DNA from: Rhinopomastus cyanomelas
Lineage: Eukaryota; Chordata; Aves; Bucerotiformes; Rhinopomastidae
Assembly (NCBI GenBank): GCA_013400115.1
Contig: VXBP01005623.1
Coordinates: 377,327 to 441,326 of the forward strand
Length of the DNA: 64,000 nt
Direction: 5' to 3'
Position numbers and translations under genes: made by a program. Below, piece by piece: positions 48,501 to 61,454 of this stretch (position 1 is the first letter of the stretch; each line of letters starts with the position of its first letter). A model generated the notes under the pieces. The model was given only the letters and a program-made list of their open reading frames with translations. It searched no databases and was not told the origin of the DNA.

Positions 48501-51500
48501 TCAGCTTCAGTTAAAAGGCATACAGCTCAATTAAAAGGACTTCAGTTTGGGTGGACAATCCCTTGCTGCCTTTGTGTAGAGAATAACTACTGCACTGAGC
48601 AACACATCGGTGCAACTTCCAGCCCGATAGACTACCTGTGACAAATCTGATCCTGTAAGAGTTTTGGACAACAAACTGCTCCTGACTATTTTGAAAACTC
48701 AGAGAGAGAACTCCTGTAGGATTTGAGTTATTCTAAATTTTCCCTCTTTTAAATATCTTTACCACACGGTGTCTCTATGAGAGGGGCAAAACGAGTGGAG
48801 CACAACACACGTTATGTCTGTAGCTAAGAAAACTGAAAGAAGGATTGTGATGGTTGTTACAGACCCGTAGGTCTGGCTGGTTTTATATGCAAACGCTGGG
48901 AGAAGACAAAAAAGAAGCATAAGATGCAGCTTGGGTTGATTCAAATCAGGCCGTGACAGACCGGCTGCTAATTGCTCTCTCAGATGTGATTTTCTTGACT
49001 TCGAAAATGTGTCAGGTTTGTGGCAGATCTTCTGAGAGATCTGATACAATAGCACGTCGGGTCTTAGTGTTTTAAAGTAGAGGAGCTCTGGATTCACAGA
49101 ATTCTAAGGCAGGTAAAGAGCTGGCAAAAGAGAAAGTAGCAGTATGCAATGAACATTAAGTGAGCTCACCAGCCTAAAGGAAATTTGAGAGGTTAGATGA
49201 GTCTCAAGAACTGCAATAAAAGCAGTGAAGGTTGTACTTAGTAGTCTAAACCAGGAGAATCTCCACTTGGCAGGTGACAACAAAGAATCCTGCTCTAAAA
49301 GTAGCTGGCTGGAAGAGAAAAGAAATTAGAATAGTATTTTAAAAGAGAAAATAGTTGAGTCTGCACCCACACTGTGAGACAGGGGATTTCCTTGGAGCCT
49401 CCCACAGCTGTAGTCCCCCATCATCTGCTACTCCTTTGTAGGCTACCCTTATATTTCCACCCCAAAGAAATGAGCTGAGAGCTCTGTAGCCATGACAGAA
49501 TGAGCATTTGGGTGTCTCCGAACATAAAAGCAGGACATGTGTTTGGACTGAGTAGATGAGAACTGTGTTGTCTCTCTCTGTATTCCTGCACGCAGAGTGG
49601 TGGCGAGCTGCCGTCGGGAATGACCGCTTGTGCCACTGCTGCCATGTGGATATTAACCTCCTGGTCAATCTGCCTCAAAACTCTTTGTTGGCTTCACAGC
49701 CAATTGCATTTGTAGTTGCAGCTAGAAAGGAGATATGTGAAAGCAACTTGGTTCCAGAGATCAAAGTTAATTGGAAACACCCCAGGTTTTCAATGGTATG
49801 TTGGCAGGAACGGTCTTTGTACCGATTCCAAAGAGCTGCTGCTGCTGCAGAGAGACCCCGCTCCAGGGAGGTTCTGCAGTCTGGCTCTGCTTACTGGAGC
49901 TCACACGTGCACTTTGACAGGCTTTCTCATACCAGCTCTAACAGTGCACTTCAGCGCTCAGGATTCTCTGCGTAAGCTGGGTGTCGCACCAGCAGACCGA
50001 GATCGCTGGAACGCTCGCTGCCGCACAAGTTACCTGTGCGCACAGCTCCGAGGTGTTGGGCGAGCACTGCCGGCATCTGCGGCTGGCTATGCAAACGTTT
50101 TGTGGGTTCACCTAAACGCAGATGGCTCCGACCCTGCCAGATTCTAGACAAGCTGCACAGGCTGGCACAGTGCGACCTGTGAGGGGAACAGGGCTACTCC
50201 TTTCCATCCACTAGTCGAACAACTACACCTTGAGTTAATGCAGGAATGACTACTTGTATCAAGAAAAAACGAAATCCACCCATTTCCTCATCGATTTCTT
50301 CCCAAGCTCGTGTCTGACAGACAGCTGTACGTCGGCCACGTGGCAGAACGAGCCACACCGGGAAAGATGTGCACGCTTTACACAGACTGCTTTGCTGCCT
50401 ATGGAAAACCAGGCTTCTGCTGTGACTGCAGCAGTCTGGTAAAAACTATTCATGTTTTCTTCCTCTGAAAACTCATGGAAGTCAAGAAAAGTTATTCTGT
50501 TTCCTGGTGTGGGGAAAAAATCCTCGAAGATTTTCTGAACTGGGAAACGAAAGGAAATGAAAAAAGAGGCAAAACCAAACACCACCATCCCCAGTCCGAG
50601 TCAATAAAAATATCTGTATTTCCTCTTTCTAGTTTTTTTTAACGTTTTGTTGTTTGTTGATGTAGGAGGGGAGTTAATTTTACTTCACAATTAAATTATT
50701 TCCTGAAATATTCCAACAGGTCACCCTGACAATCTCAGAGCCTTTCCAAAACCTTCTTGGAATAAGAAATAAACCTGAAGATTGCACGAAAGTTACTCTG
50801 GCTTTGACAAAGCAGAGCTTGTCTTCCCTATTTGTCCCAAGGAAGAGGCAGCTTGTTGAAGAAGTTTCACCCCACGTTATCAGTTAAGCAAGTCCTGTGC
50901 TTTTGCAACATCCATCTCTGTACCTGCGTCTAGGTGGAGAGTAACTAGCTACACGCAAGCTTAAGCTAAAGAGTTTGTCTCCATAGGAAACTAGACATCC
51001 AGCTACACGTGTAAACATCACTTCAGTCCACGAACACAATCTGAAACGTTTCATTGGATAAACAGAATAAATTGCTGTCATTATCTTTTTGCCCGAAACA
51101 TTCTTCTAAAACCAAGATGAAATTACTGAAGAAAACACATCCAACATTTTTTTTCTCCGCCTCTCCTAATCTGTCTCTTCGTGACGAAGCTAATGTTTGC
51201 TTTACAAAGGCTAGCCTTGGGCTCTGTTCTACAGTCACCCTTTCTGTGTTTCAACATGTTGAGGGCTTTTTTAAGCTGGAAAAAAAACCCCAAATATTGA
51301 GCTAGATGGAGTAACTAGGGTTACTGTTTCTTGGCTACTGTTGATATTAAAATAGAAATCTATTGTAAATTGTTAGGGTAGAACTATTCATAGTAACAGA
51401 GGGAGAAAGCTATGGATGAGCCCATCTAACCTCTGTATGAGATGCTGTTAGATTTTACTACTGATGTTCTTAGACCTTACTACTGATGTTCTGTTCTGGG

Positions 51501-52953
51501 CTTACCCAGAGTGAGTAAGGAAATTAATATGTCAAAAAAAAATTGAGCTGATGGTCAGCACCAAAAGGCTTTTTCAAAGATCTACTAAACATCTAATTAA
51601 AGAAGAGCTTTGGACTTCTCATTATTTTTTCATGTAATCCTTTTCTTTCACCTTTATAAACTTTAATTCCTCTTCAGACTCTTGGTCCTCCCTAGTCTTT
51701 TGTCTAATGCACAGTGTTCTCTCACCCGAGCTCCTAAACAGACCCTTTATTTTTCATCATTCCTGTCCAGGCCTTCTACAGTGCAAATTTGCTTTCCCGT
51801 AAAAAAAGGGACAATTCCAGTCCTTTAAGAATTCTGGAGTTTCCAAATTTCTTAAAACAGTGGCTGGGCAGTATCTGAAGCAATCTCCACTAGCAGGAGA
51901 TTGTTCTGAAGACTGAGAACTAGATACTCTGATTTATTTAGGTGGCTATTCAGAGTAGCTTCTGAGAAAAGGCAGAAATGGTTGGATGGCATGGTCAAAA
52001 CTATTAAATCACATGAACTGCTTGCCCTGCCTCCTGACAACTGACTATAAAACGGTGTCCTCAGCAAAAATTCCAGGCCAGGAATCCACCAGCAATTGCT
52101 TTTGAATGTTTTCCAGTGATCTGTGATAGCTTTGGACCAAGTGTCTTCTTAAAGAGGTTAAAAAAGCAAGCTCTGCAAAAGCTTTCCTGAGCAGAAGCCA
52201 ACTCAGTCCTCAGCACTGAGTGTCATGAAACAGCAGTTTTCAAAAGTGTGTTTGTTCTGAGATTCTAGGTTAAACTTTATTGTCTTACTTTAAATAACAT
52301 TAAAGAAGATCTAGGAGAAGAAGCCCCAGGCCAGCCTGGACTGGGATGTTTTATCAGAATCAGGTGATGAACTGAATGTCTCTTTCAATAAGCACCAAAA
52401 CCACAGACCCGAGCCCCTTCTGCCCCTCTCATTTGGCCACTTTGATCTGTCTTTTCTCAGTTACCTAAATCAGCTCCCAAAAGTAGCCACTCACATACAT
52501 TTTCAACTGAAAAACGATGGGTACCTGAAAGTCCTGAAGTAAGAGCAAATCCTTAACGGTGCTGAACAAGACCAATGGACTTGATCACATCAGGAATGGT
52601 CGACATTAATCTGCAATTCGTGGATTTTAATGTCTTCTATTTTTTTCTATGATTTCTTTCCAGTAACTAAACTATGAAGAGCACAGCTCTGGGTATTTTT
52701 TTAAATGCATTTGAAAAAGCTCTTTCAGTGCTGTTTCAGCAAGATTCTGCCACTGTCCATCTCATTATTTTTAATGAATACTATGCTGGCTGAGGCTTCT
52801 TGTGTAGTTTTACTAAACCCAAGTATCAGCTTAAGAGATCCCTTTTCAGTGCACTTCCTGCTGACCCTGTAAGTGCTGATATCCATGACTTCTTGCCCCT
52901 TTCATAGCAGGGAATTTTTCTCCACATGTATCCAATACAAACTATCACAGGGT
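45584..52953. other. Long unique stretch (7.4 kb), no gene recognised
   Basis: No host gene is supportable. Frames at 46683-47108 (141 codons), 49556-49975 (139) and 49716-50147 (143), all plus strand, match nothing I know; the last two overlap in different frames. A CpG-rich patch of about 180 bases lies at 49965-50145. An imperfect tandem duplication (TTACTACTGATGTTCT twice, 22-base period) lies at 51455-51492. Confidence 0.5.
49965..50145. other. Small CpG-dense patch
   Basis: By eye about 15 CpG dinucleotides fall within 180 bases (for example AACGCTCGCTGCCGCAC and TGTGCGCACAGCTCCG), in surroundings that are strongly CpG-poor. It includes a TATGCAAAC octamer-like motif at about 50089-50097. 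It is too short for a standard CpG island, and no exon is evident. Confidence 0.35.
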
Positions 52954-53383
52954 TTCATAGAATCATGAAAGACAGAATGTATTGGGTTGCAAGGGACCTC
53001 CAAATGCATTCTAGTCCAATGCCCCTACAACAAGCAGGGACAGCTCTAACTAGAACAGATTGCCCAGAGCCCTTCCAATCTGACCTTGAATGGCTCCAGG
53101 GATGGGGCCTCCATCATCTCTCTAGGCAGCCTGTTCCAGAGATCCACCACCCTCAGATTCAAGAGCTTTGTCATCCTGTCCAGCCTCAATCTCTCATTTT
53201 CCATCTTCAAGCCATGACTCCTTGCCCTATTGTTCCCTGCCCTCGTGAACAGCTTTCCCCAGCCTTCTGGTAGCCCCTTTTCAGGGATTGGAAGGTCTCT
53301 ATAAGGTCCCCATGGAGTCCCCATGGAGTCTTCTTCTCTTCAAGCTAAACAACCCCAACTGTCAGCCTGTCTTCATCAGAGAT
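52954..53383 (-). mobile_element. CR1 LINE fragment, type B, with 3' tail
   Basis: The minus-strand tail lies at 52954 (TTCATAGAATCATG), then 'gggttgcaagggacctccaa', 'ggcctccatcatctctctag', 'gcctgttccagagatccacc', 'cagattcaagagctttg' and 'ttcaagccatgactccttgc'. The minus frame 53046-53324 is open for 92 codons of ORF2 C-terminus (VDLWNRLPREMMEAPSLEPF). An 11-base unit, TCCCCATGGAG, is duplicated in tandem at 53307-53328. It is truncated at about 53383. Confidence 0.94.
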
Positions 53384-54784
53384 GTAAAAGGAAGAAAACG
53401 AATGTGCCAAATATTCTGGCCACACTCATATTTATTTTGCTGATTGCGGGTTAATTCACGATGATATGAAGATGTCTTACATTAAGTGCATGGGCATTGA
53501 TAAAACATGCTCTGGTGATACCAAGTGCTGATAAAACACTATTAATCCACCAGACTTCCCTTTGTATTTGGCTATCTGCGTGGCTAATTTTTAGTAAAAG
53601 TGCTCTGGGGATCATGAACTTCTTTACTTATGGTGGATAACTTTATAATAATAGTTTGGTACTTCAGGACAGAATTCAGATAATGGCTCTATCAGGGATT
53701 TTAATTCATTCAAATCTGCTTTGAAAAGTCAGCAGTGACTGCACACTTGAAGTTCTGTTGGGCAACGGATTCCACAACCCCCAGCCACAACTGAGCTGCA
53801 ACCAGAGTAAGTAACAAGTCAAATAACCTCCCAGTTAGGAAGGGATAATATTTGCATAGAATTTCAGCTGTCACAATACTTGATTACTACAGCACCTATC
53901 CCTTGAAAGGAGCCAGCTGGAACGTGTAGAAGCTTCCACTAAGCAGAAAAAAATTACTCACCAAACTGGCTTAGATTGGTGTCTATTTTTATTCTAACCA
54001 CCTAGGTTTGCTCCGTTTGATGTATGCAGTTCCAGCTTTCCAACCAGAAAGCTTCGAAGCAGAAAAGATCTTTAGTGGATATTTGTATTGTTGCCCAATT
54101 TCACTGATTTTAAAGAAAGGACACGGATTTAGCATTGCCACAAAGTGCTGAACCCTGTGGTAAAGGCACACACGATCCTAAATCCTGCTTAGGCACCTCA
54201 CTAGTAATGAAACCTACAGGTACAAAGCCCTTTTGGGGGCTATTTGCACCCTTAAGGACAGCGGAGTTGAGCCAGTTAGATGCCGTGATGCTCCCGTGAC
54301 CGCAACGCAAGTGCACCAAGAGCAAGATGCTTTTTACCTCTTTAACGAGGAAGGACTTGTGATTCCCATGGTTTGGTGAGTCAGAGACTAGAATGGAAAA
54401 TCAAATTAAGATTTTATACCTAAAGGTTTAGCCAAAGAGTGATTCAGATTAAAAGGCTCTTACACAACCACAAATTAGTGAATTGCCTGCAGGAAATCCT
54501 CAGGTGACATTTTGTTTTATGCTGGAGTTCAAACTAGAAAGTCATGAAGTTCCCTCCTGGCTTCTCTTTGTGCAGTAATCTGTGAATCCAGGGCTGGCCC
54601 TGCTCACTGAGCTTTGCTCATTATTTCCCGTTTAATCAGGCTGCCAGGTCTGGCTTGCAAACGGCTCCTGCTAAAGCTTTTCCTTACACCTGCTTCAGAG
54701 AGCCCAGATGGAGAAATGAAGGTTTTCACTCAGGTAGATTTTGTTCAAGGAGGATTCATTTACCAAAACTCACTGTGACAAAAA
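53384..54784. other. Unique sequence, nothing recognised
   Basis: No gene recognised. The segment 53430-53660 is AT-rich and of even texture, but nothing identifies it. Confidence 0.5.
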
Positions 54785-55258
54785 TTCACAGAATCACAGA
54801 ACTGTCAGAGTGGGAAGGGACCTCAAGAGATCATCCAGTCCAATCCTCACACCAAAGAGGGCTGCCCAGAGCACAGGGCTGCATCCAGGCAGAGTCTGAA
54901 CATCTCCAGAGCAGGAGGCTCCACAGCCTCTCTGGGCAGCCTGTGCCAGGGCTTTGGGACTTCCTGTGTTCTGGCTTGTGCCCAGTGCTCCTTGTCCTGT
55001 CCCTGGGCACAACTGGAAACAGGCTGGCACCATCCTCCCTACAGCCACCCTGCAGATATTTACTGGTGGTGATCAGGTGTCCTCTCAGTCTTTTGCTCTC
55101 CTGGCTAAACAGTCCCAGCTGTCAGCCTTTCCTCATAAGAGAGATGCTTCAGGCCCCTGATCATCTTTGTTGCTTTCCACTGGAAAAGCAACACTCCCCC
55201 ATTGTCCCCTGTGTCTCTGGAACTGGGGAGCCCAGAACTGGACACAGTTGCTGATCTA
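54785..55258 (-). mobile_element. CR1 LINE fragment, type D-like, with 3' tail
   Basis: The minus-strand tail has two octamers at 54785 (TTCACAGAATCACAGAAC). Landmarks are 'gggaagggacctcaagagat', 'catctccagagcaggaggct', 'ctctgggcagcctgtgccag', 'ggcaccatcctccctacagc', 'aagagagatgcttcaggccc' and 'gagcccagaactggacacag'. The stretch 'gggctttgggacttcctgtg' replaces the usual 'gtgctc...ctcac' segment. The copy ends at about 55258 in the RT region. Confidence 0.92.
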
Positions 55259-56919
55259 GTCTATCATAACTGTTCATCACAAGTCTGCATACTGCTGGGA
55301 CAGGGATTACCAAGTTAAATCAGGATTTTTTTTGAGGTAATGTGGACTGATTAACTGCCTTGCAAGGTTCTAGTTTTGGTAACAGACACAAGTTTCTCAG
55401 GGTATTGAACTTTCAGCAATATTGCATGGAGAACCCATGCAAACATCTGATAGGCTACAGAGACATGCGGTAAGAAGAAGTCAGCAGATGCAGGACAATC
55501 TGGAAATGCAGCAGAGTTTGGAAACTGAGGAGCAGCAAGAATCATGACACACACCATCACACCCACTTGTTTCCTCTTCCAGCCCATCTTTCAATCACCT
55601 CTTACAAACGAGACAAGGTGACCACTATAATCTTCTCTAGCAGAGTTCATCATAGTCCTGAGTACTTTAATGTGTACACGAACTTTGCTGTTTCCACATG
55701 GTAGGCAGGACATGCTCTGTTTCCACATCTGCTTCTCCAAACTCTTTTCTGCACAATCTGCTCTCTTGCCCAACCATGTCTTCCTTTGGAAATGTTCTCC
55801 TATTTGTAGGCTTTTGTTCCCATCCTTTTTCTGCAATTATGCATTTCATAGTCCAGCTCTGCAAGATGTTTCCCCACTCTGGGTTTGGTCTTTACTTATC
55901 AATTCTCAGGGGTAGAAACTATTTCATCATCTCTAAGTGCAGGACACTAAGCACGTGTAGACCACGAGAAATACTCTGTTTCTTATGGGAAAGTATTCCC
56001 AGGCTGCTGACTTAGTCTTATGGTTGCCTCTCACAGAGATTATCACAGCCAGTATTCCAAAAATCACCACGATTTTTCAGTAGCTCTCATCTAATTTCTC
56101 CTGAAAGACAAACTCCAAACCTAAAGCAACAAAAGACAGTCTCAAAGATGAGAGGAGAATTTCCCTCAACCCCAGACCCTACCCCATTGTTCAGTAGCTC
56201 TCCTGCTGCTGCAGAGTTTTCATTATTTAATATAAAATCTTTTTTTTTTTAAATAAAGAACCATGTCCTCCTATCTTCACTTCCATGAACCTTGAAAATG
56301 ATGTAAGCATCGGCCAAGCCTCACTGTCAGGAGACTAATGCAAGATCGTGGGAAGATGGGCTCAGATTTGCAAGACCAACTTGTGTCGCTCAAGCAAGTC
56401 CAGCCAGGATTAGCTTTTGCCTTTCCCTCTCTACTGCCTGTAATTTTTCCAAGCCCAGTCATCAAGGGCTGATTTCATTTTCTCACATCATGAAGCTGTT
56501 AGAGCAGCCAAAAGTCTCTGCCTCCATTGAGCTATTTATATGTCTTTGGTTTTAGTAAAATGCTGAGAAGGGAAAGGAACTGAGAAAAGGACTGTTCCTT
56601 TATGTGAAGGCACCTGTTCCTGATCCTTTATGCAAAGACACCTGTACCTGAAACAAAAAATTCTATAGAAAAGAACTGCTTCTATCCTAAGGTGACAAAA
56701 ATACTCAGGGCTGTAGAACACGTGCTGATCGCCTTATCTGTGCCTGTTCCTGAGCTGTTGAACAGCAATAAAATAAGACAACAACTATTTTGAGAAAAAC
56801 CTCCAAACAAAACCAAACAAAAAGTTAAAAACCCAAAAAACCAATGAAAAACCAAAAATCCCCAACACCACTTTGTATTCAGTTTCACCAAAAGTCAGTC
56901 TGTTTTCTAGCCTATGCCA
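55259..56919. other. Unique sequence with small tandem and A-rich repeats
   Basis: No gene recognised. A T-run is at 56240-56250. A 28-base unit is duplicated at 56596-56623 and 56624-56651 with 24 of 28 identical positions. An A/C-rich stretch lies at 56804-56872. Confidence 0.55.
56596..56651. repeat. 28-bp tandem duplication
   Basis: Two adjacent 28-base units begin with TCCTTTATG and end with ACCTG..CCTGA, differing at four positions. This is a local duplication with no visible function. Confidence 0.8.
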
Positions 56920-57432
56920 ATCACATAGGAATCTCAACAACTCAGGTTGGAAAAGACTTTTAAGATCATTGAGTCCAGCCATCACCCCAACTGTCCCCAG
57001 GCCATCGCTAAACCCTGTCCAGATCCACACAACTTTGAAACACATTCAGGGATGGCAAGTCAACCCCCTCCTGGGGCAGCCTGTTCCAAGGTCAGATGGC
57101 CCTGTCCATGAAGAATGTTGTCCTGATATCCAGTCCAAACCTCCCCTGGTACAACTTGACGCCATTTCCTCTTGTCCTATCACTTGATACTTGGGAAAAT
57201 AGATTGACTCCCACTTCTCTACAGTCTCCTTTCAGGTAGTTCTCCAGACCCTTCCCCAACCTTTTTGCCCTTCTCTGCACCCACTCCAGCAACTCAATGT
57301 CCTTCTTTTGTATTGAGATGCCCAGAACTGACTCCAGTACTCAAGGTGTGGCCCCACCAAGGGCTGAGTACGGGAAGACAACCTCAATCCTGCATGTGCT
57401 GGCTACACTTCTTCTGACAGAAGCCAGAATGA
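56920..57432 (-). mobile_element. CR1 LINE fragment, type C, longest of its type here
   Basis: The minus-strand end near 56920 has a degenerate tail. It is followed by 'caggttggaaaagacttt', 'ggccatcgctaaaccctgtc', 'ggggcagcctgttccaaggt', 'ggtacaacttgacgccattt', 'ctttcaggtagttctccaga', 'atgcccagaactgactccag' and 'gtggccccaccaagggctga'. Weaker similarity reaches about 57432. The minus frame 57092-57292 retains 66 codons of ORF2 C-terminal sequence. Confidence 0.92.
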
Positions 57433-60207
57433 GAATATTTAACATCCAGAACATTAGAACTCTGGTTCCTTTTGGTTTTAGTGTTTCAGTACCACTTTCA
57501 TGTGAGAGGGAAGTACTAAGAAGTACATTTTTCATAACAAGATTTTTCATAGCAGTGGGGTTACTGGGGAGTGCACTCTGTTTTATGGCTTCTGTGCACT
57601 GCTGGAGGACTCCATGGCTATATAAACAACACTCTAGAGCTAGAGTGTTCACTGCTGAACCCCTCAGCCATGAACACTACACAAAAAGCAGTGCTAAAGG
57701 TAACCAGGCTGTAATATGCCCACCTCCCACGGCAAGAATCAGAGGATGCTCCACCCACACGCTGCCAGAGATATGAACCAGCTATAACATGCTGAACTGG
57801 GAGTTTCAGTGGTGATATCTGGAAAGAAGTCTGGACAGCTCTTCCATATTGGCTAAAGAGTTCATCTCAAGAGCAGAGCGCCAGGTTGTTTTTCCCCTGG
57901 GAAGTTACGCTTTGCAATATCCTCCTACACAGATACTATGGGGTACCTAACCTAGTGCTGGTCAGTCCTATGGAACAGAATTTCAGCAGAGCCCATAGTT
58001 TCTGGGAATTACTTGTCAACTATGCAGCACATGGACAGCCTCATCAAATTCAATCAAGCAGCTTTGCAAGTGCAGCCAGATCAGGGGCTTCCTCTGTTGT
58101 GATTTGCACTGCATCGGCCTCCAGCCCAGCCCGGGATTGGGAAGGAAGATCTTTCGTGAGCAGCATACACAAATACCAGAAGATGAATGAGTTGCATTAC
58201 TATTTCTTTTCCTTTTAAAAAAAGTTCATGGGATGAGGTCTGCTTTTCCCAACTCTTTACACCTCTGGGGGTGCTGACTATGGAAGGCACAGAAAACTGG
58301 GGCTGGATGGAAACTCAGACTGAGTAGCAGCCCGTTGAACCGTTATTCACTGAGAGCAATGACTAGCTGCCTCCAAAAGTGCTGACCTAGCCACATAAGT
58401 GTTCTACAATTGCTTCTTAATGTGAAGGATAAAGCCTTTTACCTCGTTCTAGCCTTTTCTCATGGCCAACGTTACTGTTCTGCAATAACTCATCTCTGAG
58501 TAACAAAGTAAACAACATTACAAAACAATTTCTGAAGCCAAATATCTGATAAAGATGATTAATGCCTTGTGAAATATTCAAGTTGTATTTGCAATAACTG
58601 CAATATTTGAGATGGATAAGAAAGAAGAATTATAGGGTTTGTTGTAAGGCTGAATTATCTACAGGAAGTTCGTGTGAGTGTCACGTTACCATCTGACTCG
58701 CTGGTGCCTGCCACGCACAGTCCGTAACGGCCGGTTGGTGTGTTTTCTGGGTTTTAGAAATAGAACACTCGGAGCTTTGGGACAGAATTTGCACAGCTAT
58801 CTTTGAAAATACCCTAATTTTTGACAGAAACTAGAGCTGTCTAGAAACTACTGTACAAATACAGGCATCTCCCTCTTACGAACAGGATTTTGAGGTGTTC
58901 TTGAACTGTTGCCCAAAACAAAATTGCACGACGTTTCTTCAGGACAAAGTTTGCCAGCACCTCTGAACTTTTCTTCCGAGGAAAAGTGACAAGTTTCTTC
59001 TTCTGAGTAAGTGCCTGTGTTCTGTGGTTTCCCTTCACAACAACAACTCAAACGCTTGGCACATGCTTTGGGAGAAGGAAGACTGGAAGATAGAGTTGTA
59101 GAAGTTTCTTCCACCACTTGCCATCACACAGTCCCCTACCCAGAGAATTACAGGTAGCTTTATTTATGGGTAAAGAAACTCTCCCCTCCTCTCGTTTGTA
59201 ACCACAGACCATCTCAGTAACTAAATAATGTACAACATGATAACGTTTGATGAAAGGGGAACAGGGAAGAAAAGGTGTTATTATTGTTGTCTGGAGTTCT
59301 TATGTTTCTTAATGTAAAACGATCCATTACATCACTTTGTTAATAACAACTGAACACTTTGCAAGGATTGCTATAAGCTGGATTCACAACTGGAGTTGTT
59401 CTGACTGGACACAACTGTTTTGTTTTGCTTTCATGATGCCTTAAGGTTCTCTCTCTTAATCAGTCGCCTTTCTGGTACTAATGAAAAGCCTCGCCGCAAA
59501 TACTCCAACTTAATTATTACGCTATGGCCACTCCCATACCCCCCAGCCCCAGATTGCACCAACATGAACACTGGTGGCAAACAAGCACAAACAGGGCATG
59601 AAAAAGGTCAACGCAAATTTGGTTTCAGCTTTAAAAGAGTATTCCATTAAAACCCTTTCCAGCACCTGATGAGTCCTTGTAGCCCCTAGAGTTTTCTGTA
59701 CTCCTGTAAATCACTCATTTCACGCGGAGACGCAAAGATGAAATAACTGGAAGAGTTAGCTGGCATTGGGGAAGGTCTTCCTCCAGCCATTCACACCTAT
59801 CAAGTGGAACTCCAGGCTTCCTTGAGTAGTCACCATGTAATGAGGGCAGACTTTTCCCTCAATTTCTAGTGCAAACAAGCAGAAACAGGGAAATGCTTTG
59901 AAGGTCTAACAAAGAGCAGATGGGTTGGTAGGGGATATGGCTGAGCCACCACATATTTTGCACAGGTCAGTTCTTCATAGCATGATGCACAGTCACCTTT
60001 TTCTTAAGATGTGCTGCAATAGCCAGAGCTGCTTGCAGTAATCACCAAAGAGCCTAGTGTTTTAGCACTTTGAGATTTTAATCCAGACTAGATTTTTTTA
60101 CCCCCTAGAACTAATGGAAGTGGCCTCAGTTGAGCCCCTTCTGCATGATCACAAAATCCTGAAACAGGCAATAGCAAGTTGTTCTAACTTGCTCCAAACG
60201 ATGAACA
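57433..60207. other. Unique sequence with a TATA-like/inverted-repeat spot
   Basis: No gene recognised. At 57617-57649 a CTATATAAAC motif is followed by a perfect 10-bp inverted repeat. Frames of up to about 110 codons have no known features. Confidence 0.5.
57628..57649. repeat. Perfect 10-bp inverted repeat beside a TATA-like motif
   Basis: The arms AACACTCTAG (57628-57637) and CTAGAGTGTT (57640-57649) are separated by AG. The sequence CTATATAAAC lies directly upstream. This could be a protein-binding palindrome, a small transposon relic or chance. Confidence 0.5.
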
Positions 60208-60678
60208 CTAAGGGAAAAGCATACTTGCTAGTGCTCTGCTCTGCCCTGGTGAGGACACATCTGGAATGTTGTGTTTGGTTCTGGGCTTCTCATTTCAGGA
60301 AGGCCAGGGAACTACTTGAAAGAGTCCAATATGGAGCCACAGGGATGATGAATGGAGTGGAACATCTACCTTATGAAGAGAGGCTGAGGGAGCTGGGTCT
60401 CTTCAGCTTGGAGAAGAGGAGATTGAAGAGTGATTTCGTTAATGATTATAAACATGGAAAGGGTGAGGGTCAGGAGGATGGAGCCAGGCTTTTCTCAGTA
60501 GTGTCCAGTGATAAGGACAAGGGGCAGTGGGTACAAGCTGGAGCAGAGGAGGTGGTTCCATGGAAACATAAGAAAAATATCTTTTTAATGATGAGGGTGA
60601 TGGAGCCCTGGCATGGGCTGCCCAGATTGGTTGTGGTCTCTGCTGCTCTGGAGACTTTCAAAACCAGCAAAGAGGAAA
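60208..60678 (+). mobile_element. CR1 LINE fragment, type D, ORF2 part without 3' tail
   Basis: It covers the end of the reverse-transcriptase ORF2: 'gtgctctgctctgccctggt', 'tgaagagaggctgagggagc', 'ggtctcttcagcttggagaa', 'gtcaggaggatggagccagg' and 'tgctctggagactttcaaaa'. The plus frame 60114-60797 (227 codons) is open through the whole remnant and shows CSALVRTHLECCVWFW, then YEERLRELGLFSLEKRRLKS. An unrelated N-terminus of about 32 residues and an unrelated C-terminus come from flanking DNA. Catalytic RT residues lie upstream and are absent. The 3' UTR and tail are lost, which is unusual for CR1. Confidence 0.94.
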
Positions 60679-61454
60679 GGTGGTGTGAACTTGGCTTGGG
60701 CACAATCACAAGAGCAGATACACAGTGTTTGCTGAACCAAAGGAACCCTTGGTCACTCACACCCAGCAGCCTGGTCTTACACTACTCTGCTCTATAGCTA
60801 AAACAGTCTGAGAAGCCCTCAGTCAAGAGTGACAACTCTGCTAGCAAAAGCTAGGATGAGGGAACATTAGAAAACAAAGAGGCACGAAAACCTGCAGTAA
60901 GTGAAAGGCTTTGGAAACAATCACATTTCTTTTATTTACAAGTAATAAATAACCTCCTTTGTGCCAGGAATAAATGGAAATTAGCCTCCAGCCTTCACAA
61001 ATGAATAATCCAGTGTAGAAAACATAGTGTTTCTGTTAAAAATAAAGATGTAATTTGCAATTAATTAAGGAACAAGAAGCATTTCTTCTAGAGCCAATCC
61101 AATGAGGTTTGTGAAGCTGGCATATTTTGATCTCATCTGTTTCCTTACGGGCAGAGAAGCCAATCTTGAGCTTTCCTGTTGCAGATCAAAGTGATGGCCA
61201 CAAGTGTTAGTAAAACAAATTCTCCCCTAGTGTCAGGCAAAACAGGACAGAAAGCAGACAAGAAAGAAATTCAGAACAAGAATATAGGATGGAATGAGAG
61301 AGTACTTCTGCCATCTCAAGGAAGCTGAGCATCAGCTAGCTTTTGGGTTTAATAAAGACAACATTATTCTGATGGAAGGCTGGTTACTGTATATGTGCCA
61401 GCTCTCTGAGAAGTCTCATTTTTATTTTCCTTCCCTCTCAAGGATAGTTGTTCA
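60679..61454. other. Unique sequence, nothing recognised
   Basis: No gene or repeat recognised; AT-rich at 60920-61070. Confidence 0.55.
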
